A stretch of 64,000 nt of DNA from NCBI RefSeq assembly GCF_900109755.1, contig NZ_FOAR01000021.1, positions 1-64,000 on the forward strand, in the 5' to 3' direction. Under the pieces are notes generated by a model that worked only from the letters and a program-made list of their open reading frames with translations, was not told the origin of the DNA and searched no databases. The position numbers and the translations under genes are program-made. This document shows, in pieces, positions 1-7,189 of this stretch (positions are counted from its first letter, which is position 1; each line of letters begins with the position of its first letter). The DNA is from Pseudomonas agarici (GTDB taxonomy: Bacteria > Pseudomonadota > Gammaproteobacteria > Pseudomonadales > Pseudomonadaceae).

Positions 1-31
1 CAACGGGGACAACGATGTCAGGGTCGGTCAT
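1..31 (-). CDS. 5' end of an unidentified gene, cut by the window edge
   Basis: An ATG on the minus strand at 31-29 is preceded by a purine-rich AAGG about nine bases upstream and opens a frame reading MTDPDIVVPV to the edge. Ten codons are too few to identify a family. The start is suggested only by the ribosome binding site and by a following gene-free stretch that could hold its promoter. Confidence 0.4.
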   Translation of the reverse strand, partial: MTDPDIVVPV

Positions 32-492
32 GAGGTTTTCCCTTCCGGGTCACTGATTGGGCTTATCACCGCGGCGTACAGGACGCGGTGATCGGGAGTG
101 TGAGGGCATGCCCGCCCAGCCCTGGCTGGAGGCATCGGAATTGGAGAGGTTGAAATATGCGGATGGAGGTGGTGCCATGGGCCTACTTCCTTGCTCTGGA
201 GGTCTCGGCGTAGGTTGTCGAGGACGCAGTTTTTATTGTTGTTTTTTGCCCAGCTAGGACAGGCTTGGGCGCGCTGGCAGAGCAACTCCAAGCGCAATAA
301 ATTCGCGCCAGGCCGAGCCAGGCAAATTTAAATCGAGGTAGACGCTAACAAAGCGGAAAAGGAATAACTGTCAGATCCATCCCAAAAATAATTCGGAATG
401 TTCTTTTGGGGGAGGTGAAGAGGGGCTGGTCGGTATAAGTGTGCCGAGGTGGCGCTGATTGCGAGAGGCTGGTTTCCCTTGGTGTGAGCGGC
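32..492. other. Intergenic stretch with no supported gene
   Basis: About 460 bases lie between the partial gene at the left edge and the hairpin downstream of mltA. Open frames exist on both strands, but none has a convincing ribosome binding site or a recognisable protein, and they overlap one another. It presumably holds the promoter of the left-edge gene. I see no repeat or RNA gene here. Confidence 0.5.
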
Positions 493-526
493 AAAGAGGG
501 TGTCGCCTTGCCTCGTCACCCTCTTT
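493..526 (-). terminator. Candidate terminator of mltA
   Basis: A perfect 10-bp inverted repeat (AAAGAGGGTG / CACCCTCTTT) with a 14-base loop begins nine bases past the mltA stop codon. On the minus strand it ends in TTT with no long U tract, so it is a weak intrinsic terminator at best. Confidence 0.45.
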
Positions 527-534
527 GAGCCGAT

Positions 535-1683
535 TCAACTCCCTACGGCAGACGTTTGCGGCAAGGCCATGCCTTTAGGCCAGAGCATCCAGATATTGCC
601 CTTCTGTTTCATGTCTCCCGCCAGTTGCCCGGCGGCATCGCCTGTGCCCCAGAACAGGTCGGCCCGCACCTCGCCGGAAATCGCCCCGCCGGTATCCTGG
701 GCGGCCACCGGACGGACCAGGGCGCTGCCATCGGGCTTGGTGGTCGACAGCCACAACAGACTGCCCAGCGGAATCACCTTGCGGTCCACCGCCACGCTGT
801 AGCCGGCGGTCAGGGGCACGTTCAGCGAGCCGCGTGGGCCTTCGTTGCTGTCCGGGTTGCGGGCAAAGAACACATAGCTTGGGTTGCTGCCCAGCAGCTC
901 CGGGATGCGCGTTGGGTGCGCTTTGGCCCAGGCGGCGATGGTGCCCATGGTGACGTCTTCTTTCTTCAGTTCGCCTTGCTCCACCAGCCAGCGACCGATG
1001 GCACGATAAGGGTGGCCGTTTTGGTCGGCGTAACCGATTCGCAGTTGCCTGCCGTCGTCCAGGCGGATGCGGCCAGAGCCCTGGATCTGCAGGAATTGCA
1101 GGTCCATCGGGTTGGTCAGCCAGGCCAGCACCGGCGCCTTGACGCCTTGGGTAGCGATCAGCGCCGCATCGTCATAGGGCTTGATGACCCGACCGTCCAG
1201 GCGTCCGCGCAGACGCTTGCCTTTCAACTCGGGGTAGAGGCTGTCCAGTTGCACGATGATCAGATCGTCGGGTACGCCATAGACAGGCACCGAAGCGTTG
1301 ACGGTGCGGGTCAGGCTGCCGGGATAGACCGGTTCGTAATAACCGGTGATCAGCCCATCGGCACTGTTTTGCGCGGAACGCAGCCCATAGACCTCAAGGT
1401 TCTGCTGGAGGAAGGCGCGTATGGCGGTGGGTGTTTCTGTCACAGTGGCGGCGGCGGCACAGGTCGTTGCCCAGTGGGCGTCGTTCTTCAGCCGGGTACA
1501 GGCACTGCGCCATGAGGCAAAACCGGCCAGCAGGTCGGCATCGGCAACCTTCGGCAAGGCGTCCCAATCTGCTTTGACGTAGGTGGTCATCGGCTCGTGG
1601 GGCTGGTTGTCCTTGCCATTGCAGCCGGCGAGCAGGGCCAGCGCGAAAATACTCCAGCCCAGGCGTTTGAAAGTGGTGTTCAT
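535..1683 (-). CDS. mltA: Membrane-bound lytic murein transglycosylase A
   Basis: MltA cleaves the MurNAc-GlcNAc bond of peptidoglycan with formation of a 1,6-anhydro end, acting from the outer membrane. The 382-residue product starts with a lipoprotein signal ending in LAGC (lipid-carrying Cys21). The MltA barrel and the C-terminal 3D domain follow. The QDTGGAI stretch near residue 330 carries the conserved aspartate of the 3D domain, followed by RADLFWG. An upstream in-frame GTG at 1707 would only add eight residues ahead of the signal, so the ATG at 1683 is preferred. The gene appears monocistronic, with a hairpin just downstream. Confidence 0.93.
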   Translation of the reverse strand: MNTTFKRLGWSIFALALLAGCNGKDNQPHEPMTTYVKADWDALPKVADADLLAGFASWRSACTRLKNDAHWATTCAAAATVTETPTAIRAFLQQNLEVYGLRSAQNSADGLITGYYEPVYPGSLTRTVNASVPVYGVPDDLIIVQLDSLYPELKGKRLRGRLDGRVIKPYDDAALIATQGVKAPVLAWLTNPMDLQFLQIQGSGRIRLDDGRQLRIGYADQNGHPYRAIGRWLVEQGELKKEDVTMGTIAAWAKAHPTRIPELLGSNPSYVFFARNPDSNEGPRGSLNVPLTAGYSVAVDRKVIPLGSLLWLSTTKPDGSALVRPVAAQDTGGAISGEVRADLFWGTGDAAGQLAGDMKQKGNIWMLWPKGMALPQTSAVGS

Positions 1684-1829
1684 CAGCAAGCGTATTCCTT
1701 GAGTCACTACCCGTTCAGTCGTTGTGCAGGTAGCCCATTCAGTTAGTAAGGATATTGGCCCTTGGGCCTATTGGTCTTTGAGGTCGAGGCGAGGATACTG
1801 ACCGCCGTCTCCCATGACCTGAAGCCATC

Positions 1830-2279
1830 ATGACGCTTAAAAGATTTCCCGTGGTATTGCTGGCCTGTTTCACCCTAGTTGCCTGTGGCGGCATTGATCC
1901 GAACTCGCCACTGGGTCAGCGCAAGGCCATTTTCAAACAGATGCTCAAGACCAGTGAAGACCTGGGTGGCATGTTGCGCGGCCGTATCCCCTTCGACGGT
2001 CCGCGGTTTGCCGAGGGTGCGAGCAAGCTTGAAGGTTTGTCCCACGAACCGTGGCAGCATTTCCCGCAGGTCAAGGAAACGGAGCATACCAGTGCCAAGG
2101 CCGAGGTCTGGCAGAAGCAGGCGCGTTTCCAGGAGCTGGCGCGCTCGCTGGAAGAGGCTACCGGCCAACTGGTGATCGCCAGCCAGGTCCAACCCTACCA
2201 GGCGAGCACCCTCAAGCCTGCGGTAGAGAAAGTCGAAAACGCCTGTGGTGCTTGTCATAAAGAGTTTCGCGATCACTGA
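1830..2279 (+). CDS. Class II (c'/c556-type) cytochrome c lipoprotein
   Basis: The 149-residue protein begins with a signal ending LVAC and ends with a c-type haem-binding motif CGACH at residues 139-143, only six residues from the C-terminus. That layout is typical of the class II four-helix-bundle cytochromes. The middle is helical and charged, as expected. The haem is presumably attached in the periplasm and the protein anchored by lipid at Cys19. The redox partner is unknown and the neighbours give no clue. The gene is divergent from mltA and convergent with the DUF1090 gene. Confidence 0.8.
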   Translation: MTLKRFPVVLLACFTLVACGGIDPNSPLGQRKAIFKQMLKTSEDLGGMLRGRIPFDGPRFAEGASKLEGLSHEPWQHFPQVKETEHTSAKAEVWQKQARFQELARSLEEATGQLVIASQVQPYQASTLKPAVEKVENACGACHKEFRDH

Positions 2280-2307
2280 TTCGCTGGCCGCGCGGGCCGA
2301 TGGCGCG

Positions 2308-2703
2308 TCACTTGTCCAGCTCATCCAGCGCGCCCTGTAACTCCTTGCGCGACTCAGCCAGCTTTTCCTTGCGCTTGTTGATCTTGTCCGGATCGCCTTT
2401 TTTCATCGCTTTGTCGAGGTCGGCCTGACGGCGGCTGACTTCGTGCCTGGCTTCGAGCGCATTGGTTTCTCGCTCCTTTTTTAGTGAGGCCTCGGTGCAA
2501 TGGGTGGTCACTGCATCCAGGGCTTTTTCCAGACCGGCCTGCTGCTCGCTGTTGCCTTGGGCCTTGGCAATTTCGAGCTGACTGCCGATGGCCTGGCGTT
2601 TGGCGGCACAGCCGGTCAGTTCGAGTTGTTCTTCGGCTGCCAGGAGCGGGGCGACCATCACGCTGCACAAGGTGAAGAGAGTCAGCGGTGAGAGAAATTT
2701 CAT
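2308..2703 (-). CDS. DUF1090 family periplasmic protein (YqjC-like)
   Basis: The 131-residue product has a signal peptide ending near residue 22 (PLLAAE). A highly charged, probably coiled-coil body rich in Lys, Glu, Arg and Asp follows. Two cysteines (in TGCAAKR and THCTEA) could form a disulfide. This matches the DUF1090/YqjC pattern of small periplasmic proteins of unknown function. The ATG at 2703 has GGAG eight bases upstream, while the longer frame lacks such a site. No operon partner is evident. Confidence 0.75.
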   Translation of the reverse strand: MKFLSPLTLFTLCSVMVAPLLAAEEQLELTGCAAKRQAIGSQLEIAKAQGNSEQQAGLEKALDAVTTHCTEASLKKERETNALEARHEVSRRQADLDKAMKKGDPDKINKRKEKLAESRKELQGALDELDK

Positions 2704-2801
2704 GAAGAACTCCGTGTTGAAAAAATAATGAAAAGAGTAATGAATCAATAAAACCAATCCGCTTTTTTATGGCAGATCCGGATCAGTGGGCAATGCTGAC
2801 C

Positions 2802-4475
2802 TCAAAACCCATCGACCCCGGCGGCACGTAACGACTCAGCCAGGGCCATTACCTGTGGATCGCGGAAGAAGGCACTCAGTTGCGCGGCTCGCATGGGTCC
2901 GATCCCAGGTTGTGCCTGCCAGTCTTCGGTGGTTCGACTGGCCAGCCCAGGCCAGGTGCCAGCCAATCTGATACCGGCGGGCGCCGGCAGCCCCAGCGCC
3001 TTGAGCCAGCGTTCGAATGGCCGTTGCCGAGCCACCTGCACACTGTCGAGCCATTGCAGGCTGCGGCTTGCACCGAAGCCTGCAATGTTAGCAAGCTCTC
3101 GAGCATCAAGGGTCAGCCAATCGAGCAGGTGTTGCAAACGGCCAGCCTGAATCAGCTTTTCCCAGGTGCCACGACCCAGGTGTGGCAGTTCCAGGCCTTG
3201 TTTGCCGCTCAGCCATATCAGGCGGGCGAGGAACTGGCTTTCGCAGCCGGGGCTGTTTTGCCAGCAGCTCGATGCATGGAAATCATCCGGATCGGGAACG
3301 TCGACCGGTTCTCGCTCCACACTGCGCCAGGCCACACCCTCCAAGCGTGGGATGGTCAGGCCGGCAAGACTGATGGTTACCTGATCGCCAGGGCGAATAT
3401 CCAGCTTGCGCCAGCGTTGCAGGGAGCCGACGCTGATTCGCTGGATGTGCCGGTCATCCAGGCGCACGGGGATCAGTTCGAGCATCGGCGTGATGCGTCC
3501 GGTACGGCCGATCTTGAAGCTGACGTTGCGAACATGGGCCAATGCCAGGACATGCGGGTATTTCCAGGCGACGCTCCAATGAGGTGGCCGGGCTTGCCAG
3601 CGTTGTGCCGCTGGTCGCTGGCCCTGGCGCAGCACCACGCCGTCGCTGGCGAAGGGCAGCGGCTGGTGATACCAGTAGTCGCGCCAGTCCCGTGCCTCGG
3701 CAAACTGCTTGATCGGTTGACTGTAGGTTTCGCTGTCGCTGAAGCCGAGAGCGCTCAGGCCTTGCAGGCGTTCGAGTTGGGTCGATGGCCCGTCGGGCCA
3801 GTCCCAGACAAACAGGCCGATACTTTCGGCCTCCGTGGCTGGGAGCTGGTGCCGTGCCATCAGCCCCGCGACCTTGCTACGGGCATTCAGGCCACCGTCT
3901 TGGGCTTGTACATGGTTCACCAGGCGCCAGTACAACTCTCCCTGCAACAGCAGGTCCACGGGTTGCGGCAGTTGCGACGGGATGGCGGCGATCCGGCGCG
4001 CATTGTCGGTCCAGTCCTGGCCCTTGAGTCCATCGCCGCGACTGATGGCCCGATGCAGTCGGCCTTGGTGATAAACCAGGGTCACGGCAACGCCATCGAC
4101 CTTAGGTTGAATCCACAGGTCCTCGCGGTCCTTCATCCACGCCCGAACCGACTCGTCGTCCGGCAGCTTGTCCAGCCCGGTATGGGGGATTGGGTGGGCA
4201 AGGGTTCCACGGGCTTTGAGCAACGGCTCGTCCGCTGGCTCACGCGGCAGGGCGAAGCATCGACGCCAGTGCTCGAAGGTCTGGCGGGATTGATCGTAGA
4301 GTTCGTCGGCCACTGGCGAAATGCCCTGGCGATGGTAGCGCTCGTCCCAGCGCGCCAGTTGTTGCCGGAGGGCATCGGCTTCGCGTCGGGCGCGTTCCGC
4401 TGGCCATTCCGGGCATTGACCGGCATAGGCGTTGAAGCACCATGCCAGACATATCCAACCATGGAAAACACGCAT
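2802..4475 (-). CDS. ligB: NAD-dependent DNA ligase LigB
   Basis: LigB is a second bacterial NAD-dependent DNA ligase, shorter than LigA. The 557-residue protein has the adenylation motif KVDG with Lys125 as the AMP acceptor, then an OB-fold and helix-hairpin-helix region. It ends before any BRCT domain. The zinc-finger region keeps only two cysteines (CWQNSPGC), as is usual for LigB. The first 21 residues look like a secretion signal (hydrophobic core, then NAYAGQC), a known oddity of this family. The ATG at 4475 is preceded by AAGGA. Confidence 0.92.
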   Translation of the reverse strand: MRVFHGWICLAWCFNAYAGQCPEWPAERARREADALRQQLARWDERYHRQGISPVADELYDQSRQTFEHWRRCFALPREPADEPLLKARGTLAHPIPHTGLDKLPDDESVRAWMKDREDLWIQPKVDGVAVTLVYHQGRLHRAISRGDGLKGQDWTDNARRIAAIPSQLPQPVDLLLQGELYWRLVNHVQAQDGGLNARSKVAGLMARHQLPATEAESIGLFVWDWPDGPSTQLERLQGLSALGFSDSETYSQPIKQFAEARDWRDYWYHQPLPFASDGVVLRQGQRPAAQRWQARPPHWSVAWKYPHVLALAHVRNVSFKIGRTGRITPMLELIPVRLDDRHIQRISVGSLQRWRKLDIRPGDQVTISLAGLTIPRLEGVAWRSVEREPVDVPDPDDFHASSCWQNSPGCESQFLARLIWLSGKQGLELPHLGRGTWEKLIQAGRLQHLLDWLTLDARELANIAGFGASRSLQWLDSVQVARQRPFERWLKALGLPAPAGIRLAGTWPGLASRTTEDWQAQPGIGPMRAAQLSAFFRDPQVMALAESLRAAGVDGF

Positions 4476-4674
4476 ACCAGAGCATCCTTGCTCGACTAAA
4501 AAACACAGCCTAGATCAGTCCGGGCGAAAAAAAGCGCCGTGGCGGGCTAGGTTTTCTTACCCCGTATGTCGCTTTGCTCGAACGGGTCGCCCGGCGCCGT
4601 GGCCTGGGTCCTGGCAATATGGCTGGGCGTCTGCAGGTTTTGAGTCTGTTTGTTTCAGCCGCCGAGGCAGCATG

Positions 4675-4708
4675 AAAAAGCCCTCCCTGGCCGACCAGGG
4701 AGGGCTTT
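4675..4708 (-). terminator. Intrinsic terminator of metK
   Basis: A perfect 14-bp stem (AAAGCCCTCCCTGG and its complement) with a four-base loop lies 17 bases past the metK stop. On the minus strand it ends in a run of five T, the classical form of a rho-independent terminator. Confidence 0.92.
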
Positions 4709-4724
4709 GGTAACGCAGGCGACA

Positions 4725-5915
4725 TTACAGGCCGGCGGCGGCTCGAAGAGCATCCACACGGTCGGTTTTTTCCCAGGTAAAGGTGGTGAAGGTGTCGTTG
4801 CCGACAGTCTTCTGCTGCGGGGTGCGTCCAAAGTGGCCGTAGGCTGCGGTTTCCTGGTACATCGGGTGCAGCAGGTCGAGCATGGTGGTGATGGCGTATG
4901 GGCGCAGGTCGAAGATTTCGCGAACCAGCTTGATGATCTTGTCATCGCTGATCTTGCCAGTGCCAAAGGTGTTCAATGAAATCGAAGTCGGTTGAGCGAC
5001 GCCGATTGCATAGGAAACCTGGATTTCGCAGCGGTCGGCGAGGCCGGCGGCAACGATGTTTTTGGCCACGTAGCGACCGGCATAGGCTGCGGAGCGGTCA
5101 ACCTTCGAGGGGTCCTTGCCGGAGAATGCGCCGCCGCCGTGACGGGCCATGCCGCCGTAGCTGTCGACGATGATCTTGCGACCGGTCAGGCCACAGTCGC
5201 CCACCGGGCCACCGATGATGAAGTTGCCGGTCGGGTTGATATGGAACTGAGTGTCCTTGGTCAGCAGTTTCGCCGGGATGACGTGCTTGACGATCAGTTC
5301 CATCACGCCTTCGCGCAGGTCATTGTAGGACACGTCGGGATTGTGCTGGGTCGATAGAACGATAGCATCGACGCCAACGACTTTGCCGCCTTCGTAACGG
5401 CAAGTCACCTGCGATTTGGCGTCCGGGCGCAGCCATGGCAGCAGCCCGGATTTACGCGCTTCGGCCTGGCGCTGCACCAGTTGGTGCGAGAATGCGATCG
5501 GCGCTGGCATCAGTTCCACGGTTTCGTTGCTGGCGTAGCCGAACATCAGGCCCTGGTCGCCGGCACCCTGGTCTTCCGGCTTGCTGCGATCAACGCCCTG
5601 GGCGATGTCCACTGACTGCTTGCCGATAATGTTCATCACCCCGCAGGTCGCACCGTCGAAACCGACGTCGGAGCTGTTGTAGCCAATGTCGAGGATCACG
5701 TTACGCACGATGTCTTCGAGGTCGACCCAGGCCGAAGTGGTCACTTCGCCAGCGATGATGGCGACACCGGTTTTCACCAGGGTTTCGCACGCGACGCGGG
5801 CGAACTTGTCTTCGGCGATGATGGCGTCCAGCACCGCATCGGAGATTTGGTCGGCGATTTTGTCCGGGTGCCCTTCGGACACGGACTCGGAGGTGAAAAC
5901 GGAATATTCGCTCAT
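4725..5915 (-). CDS. metK: S-adenosylmethionine synthetase
   Basis: MetK makes SAM from methionine and ATP in the cytoplasm. The 396-residue product has the usual length and motifs: GHPDKI near the N-terminus, GAGDQGLMFGYA, and the glycine-rich GGGAFSGKDPSKVDRSAAY loop. The start at 5915 (MSEYSVF) fits the family; the 27-residue upstream extension overlaps the end of the preceding gene and is rejected. It lies 19 bases downstream of the ArsR-methyltransferase gene on the same strand, so the two are probably co-transcribed. A strong terminator follows. Confidence 0.97.
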   Translation of the reverse strand: MSEYSVFTSESVSEGHPDKIADQISDAVLDAIIAEDKFARVACETLVKTGVAIIAGEVTTSAWVDLEDIVRNVILDIGYNSSDVGFDGATCGVMNIIGKQSVDIAQGVDRSKPEDQGAGDQGLMFGYASNETVELMPAPIAFSHQLVQRQAEARKSGLLPWLRPDAKSQVTCRYEGGKVVGVDAIVLSTQHNPDVSYNDLREGVMELIVKHVIPAKLLTKDTQFHINPTGNFIIGGPVGDCGLTGRKIIVDSYGGMARHGGGAFSGKDPSKVDRSAAYAGRYVAKNIVAAGLADRCEIQVSYAIGVAQPTSISLNTFGTGKISDDKIIKLVREIFDLRPYAITTMLDLLHPMYQETAAYGHFGRTPQQKTVGNDTFTTFTWEKTDRVDALRAAAGL

Positions 5916-5934
5916 ATCGATGGTTTTCCTGAAT

Positions 5935-6930
5935 TTACCGATGTTGAGTGGTGCCAGCCGGTCGCTGAAAGTGGCGAACCTGGATCTGGAAACCATTACG
6001 TAAGCCTACATAGAGGCTGTCCCCGGGCATGAGCCCCGCAGCAGTGGCCCAACGGGCCAGATCTTCCTGTTCAAACCCCAACCACAGATCACCGCAGGCC
6101 TCCCTGGCCCAACTCTGGTTGTGGCTGCACAATTCGGTTATCAGCAGACTGCCGCCAGGCCGCAGCAGCGCGGCCATTTGCTTGAGGGCCTCGGCTGGCG
6201 CGGCAAAATGATGCAAGACCATATTCAGGACCACGCAGTCGGCCTGGATATTGTGGCCCAGCAATGCATCGGCCAACTGCAGGCTGACATTAGTCAGTGA
6301 TTGGCGTTCGCATAGCTGGCGCGCCAGTTCGAGCATCACCGGGCTATTGTCCAACGCCGTAACTTGCTGGAAACGTCGCGCCAGGTCGGGCAGGAAACCG
6401 CCATCGCCTGGGCCCACTTCCAAGGCCCTGGCGCCAGGGTCGAAGCTGAGTTTGTCGAGCAGGGCCAGGATGCTTTCGCGGTATTGCGGCAAGCCGGCGA
6501 TCAGGTCCTGCTGGGCGCTGAATTTCTCCGCAACCCGTGAGAAAAAGTCCTGGCTGGCGGCTGCACGCTGTCCGTGGACCAGGGCGATGCGTGCCTGCAC
6601 TTCGCCCGGCAGTTGGAGGTTATCCACCTCGTCGAGCAGGGCAGCATGCAGCTTGCCACCGGGCAGCTCGGGGTGAGGCAGGGCTCGACGGTAAAAAATC
6701 GCATTACCTTCGCGACGGGTAGCGACCAGATCGGCCTGGGCCAGCACTTTCAGGTGATGGCTCATGCCGGACTGACCGATGGCGAAGATCTGCGCCAGCT
6801 CCAGTACCCCGAACGAATCATTGGCCAGTGCCCGCAATACATTGAGCCGCAACGGGTCGCCGCCAGCCTTGCACAGGATGGACAGTTCGTCGCAGTGATC
6901 ATGACGCGGGGCAGGTGCACGTAGGTTCAT
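5935..6930 (-). CDS. ArsR-type regulator fused to a SAM-dependent methyltransferase
   Basis: The 331-residue protein joins an N-terminal winged-helix ArsR domain (about residues 15-90, with SGMSHHLKVLAQADLV as recognition region) to a class I methyltransferase domain. Motif I is EVGPGDGG at residues 171-178, and VVLNMVLHHF follows. No cysteine-based metal site of classical ArsR proteins is visible. Sitting directly upstream of metK, it probably senses SAM or S-adenosylhomocysteine through the methyltransferase fold and controls metK. Fused or unfused ArsR-type regulators of SAM metabolism (SahR-like) have been proposed from comparative genomics. A long palindrome 38 bases upstream of its start is a likely operator. 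Confidence 0.85.
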   Translation of the reverse strand: MNLRAPAPRHDHCDELSILCKAGGDPLRLNVLRALANDSFGVLELAQIFAIGQSGMSHHLKVLAQADLVATRREGNAIFYRRALPHPELPGGKLHAALLDEVDNLQLPGEVQARIALVHGQRAAASQDFFSRVAEKFSAQQDLIAGLPQYRESILALLDKLSFDPGARALEVGPGDGGFLPDLARRFQQVTALDNSPVMLELARQLCERQSLTNVSLQLADALLGHNIQADCVVLNMVLHHFAAPAEALKQMAALLRPGGSLLITELCSHNQSWAREACGDLWLGFEQEDLARWATAAGLMPGDSLYVGLRNGFQIQVRHFQRPAGTTQHR

Positions 6931-6968
6931 AAGGCCAGCAGTCTAGTGAGCGTCGGAGCGTCTCGCAA

Positions 6969-6998
6969 GTGCAATATCAAAAAGTTTTGATATTGCAC
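6969..6998. promoter_or_regulatory. 30-bp perfect palindrome, probable operator of the ArsR-methyltransferase protein
   Basis: Arms GTGCAATATCAAAA (6969-6982) and TTTTGATATTGCAC (6985-6998) are perfect complements around AG. The site lies between the divergent ArsR-methyltransferase gene and tkt. The symmetry and length suit a dimeric winged-helix repressor. Binding by the adjacent regulator is inferred. Confidence 0.7.
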
Positions 6999-7189
6999 GA
7001 TAAATGGCACTTTCTCCTCCGCCCGTGTCTATACAGACGAGTCGCGCAAAGGTTTCCCCCGTGCAATGCGCAACTATCGGCAGGAAAAACATGGCCGAGC
7101 GATTATCTATCATTGCCCCGAGGGCGTTCCCTGAGAGAAAATGCTCGCCTTTTTCTGTTTCGTTTTATTCAAGCCCCAGGAGATCAGTG

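Noticed and set aside
28..297. Open frames on both strands in the left intergenic region
   Set aside because: They overlap each other, lack convincing ribosome binding sites, and give no recognisable or well-composed protein.
2880..4499. Long plus-strand open frame of about 539 codons antisense to ligB
   Set aside because: It is a GC-rich shadow of ligB, which has conserved motifs and a ribosome binding site. The antisense product resembles nothing.
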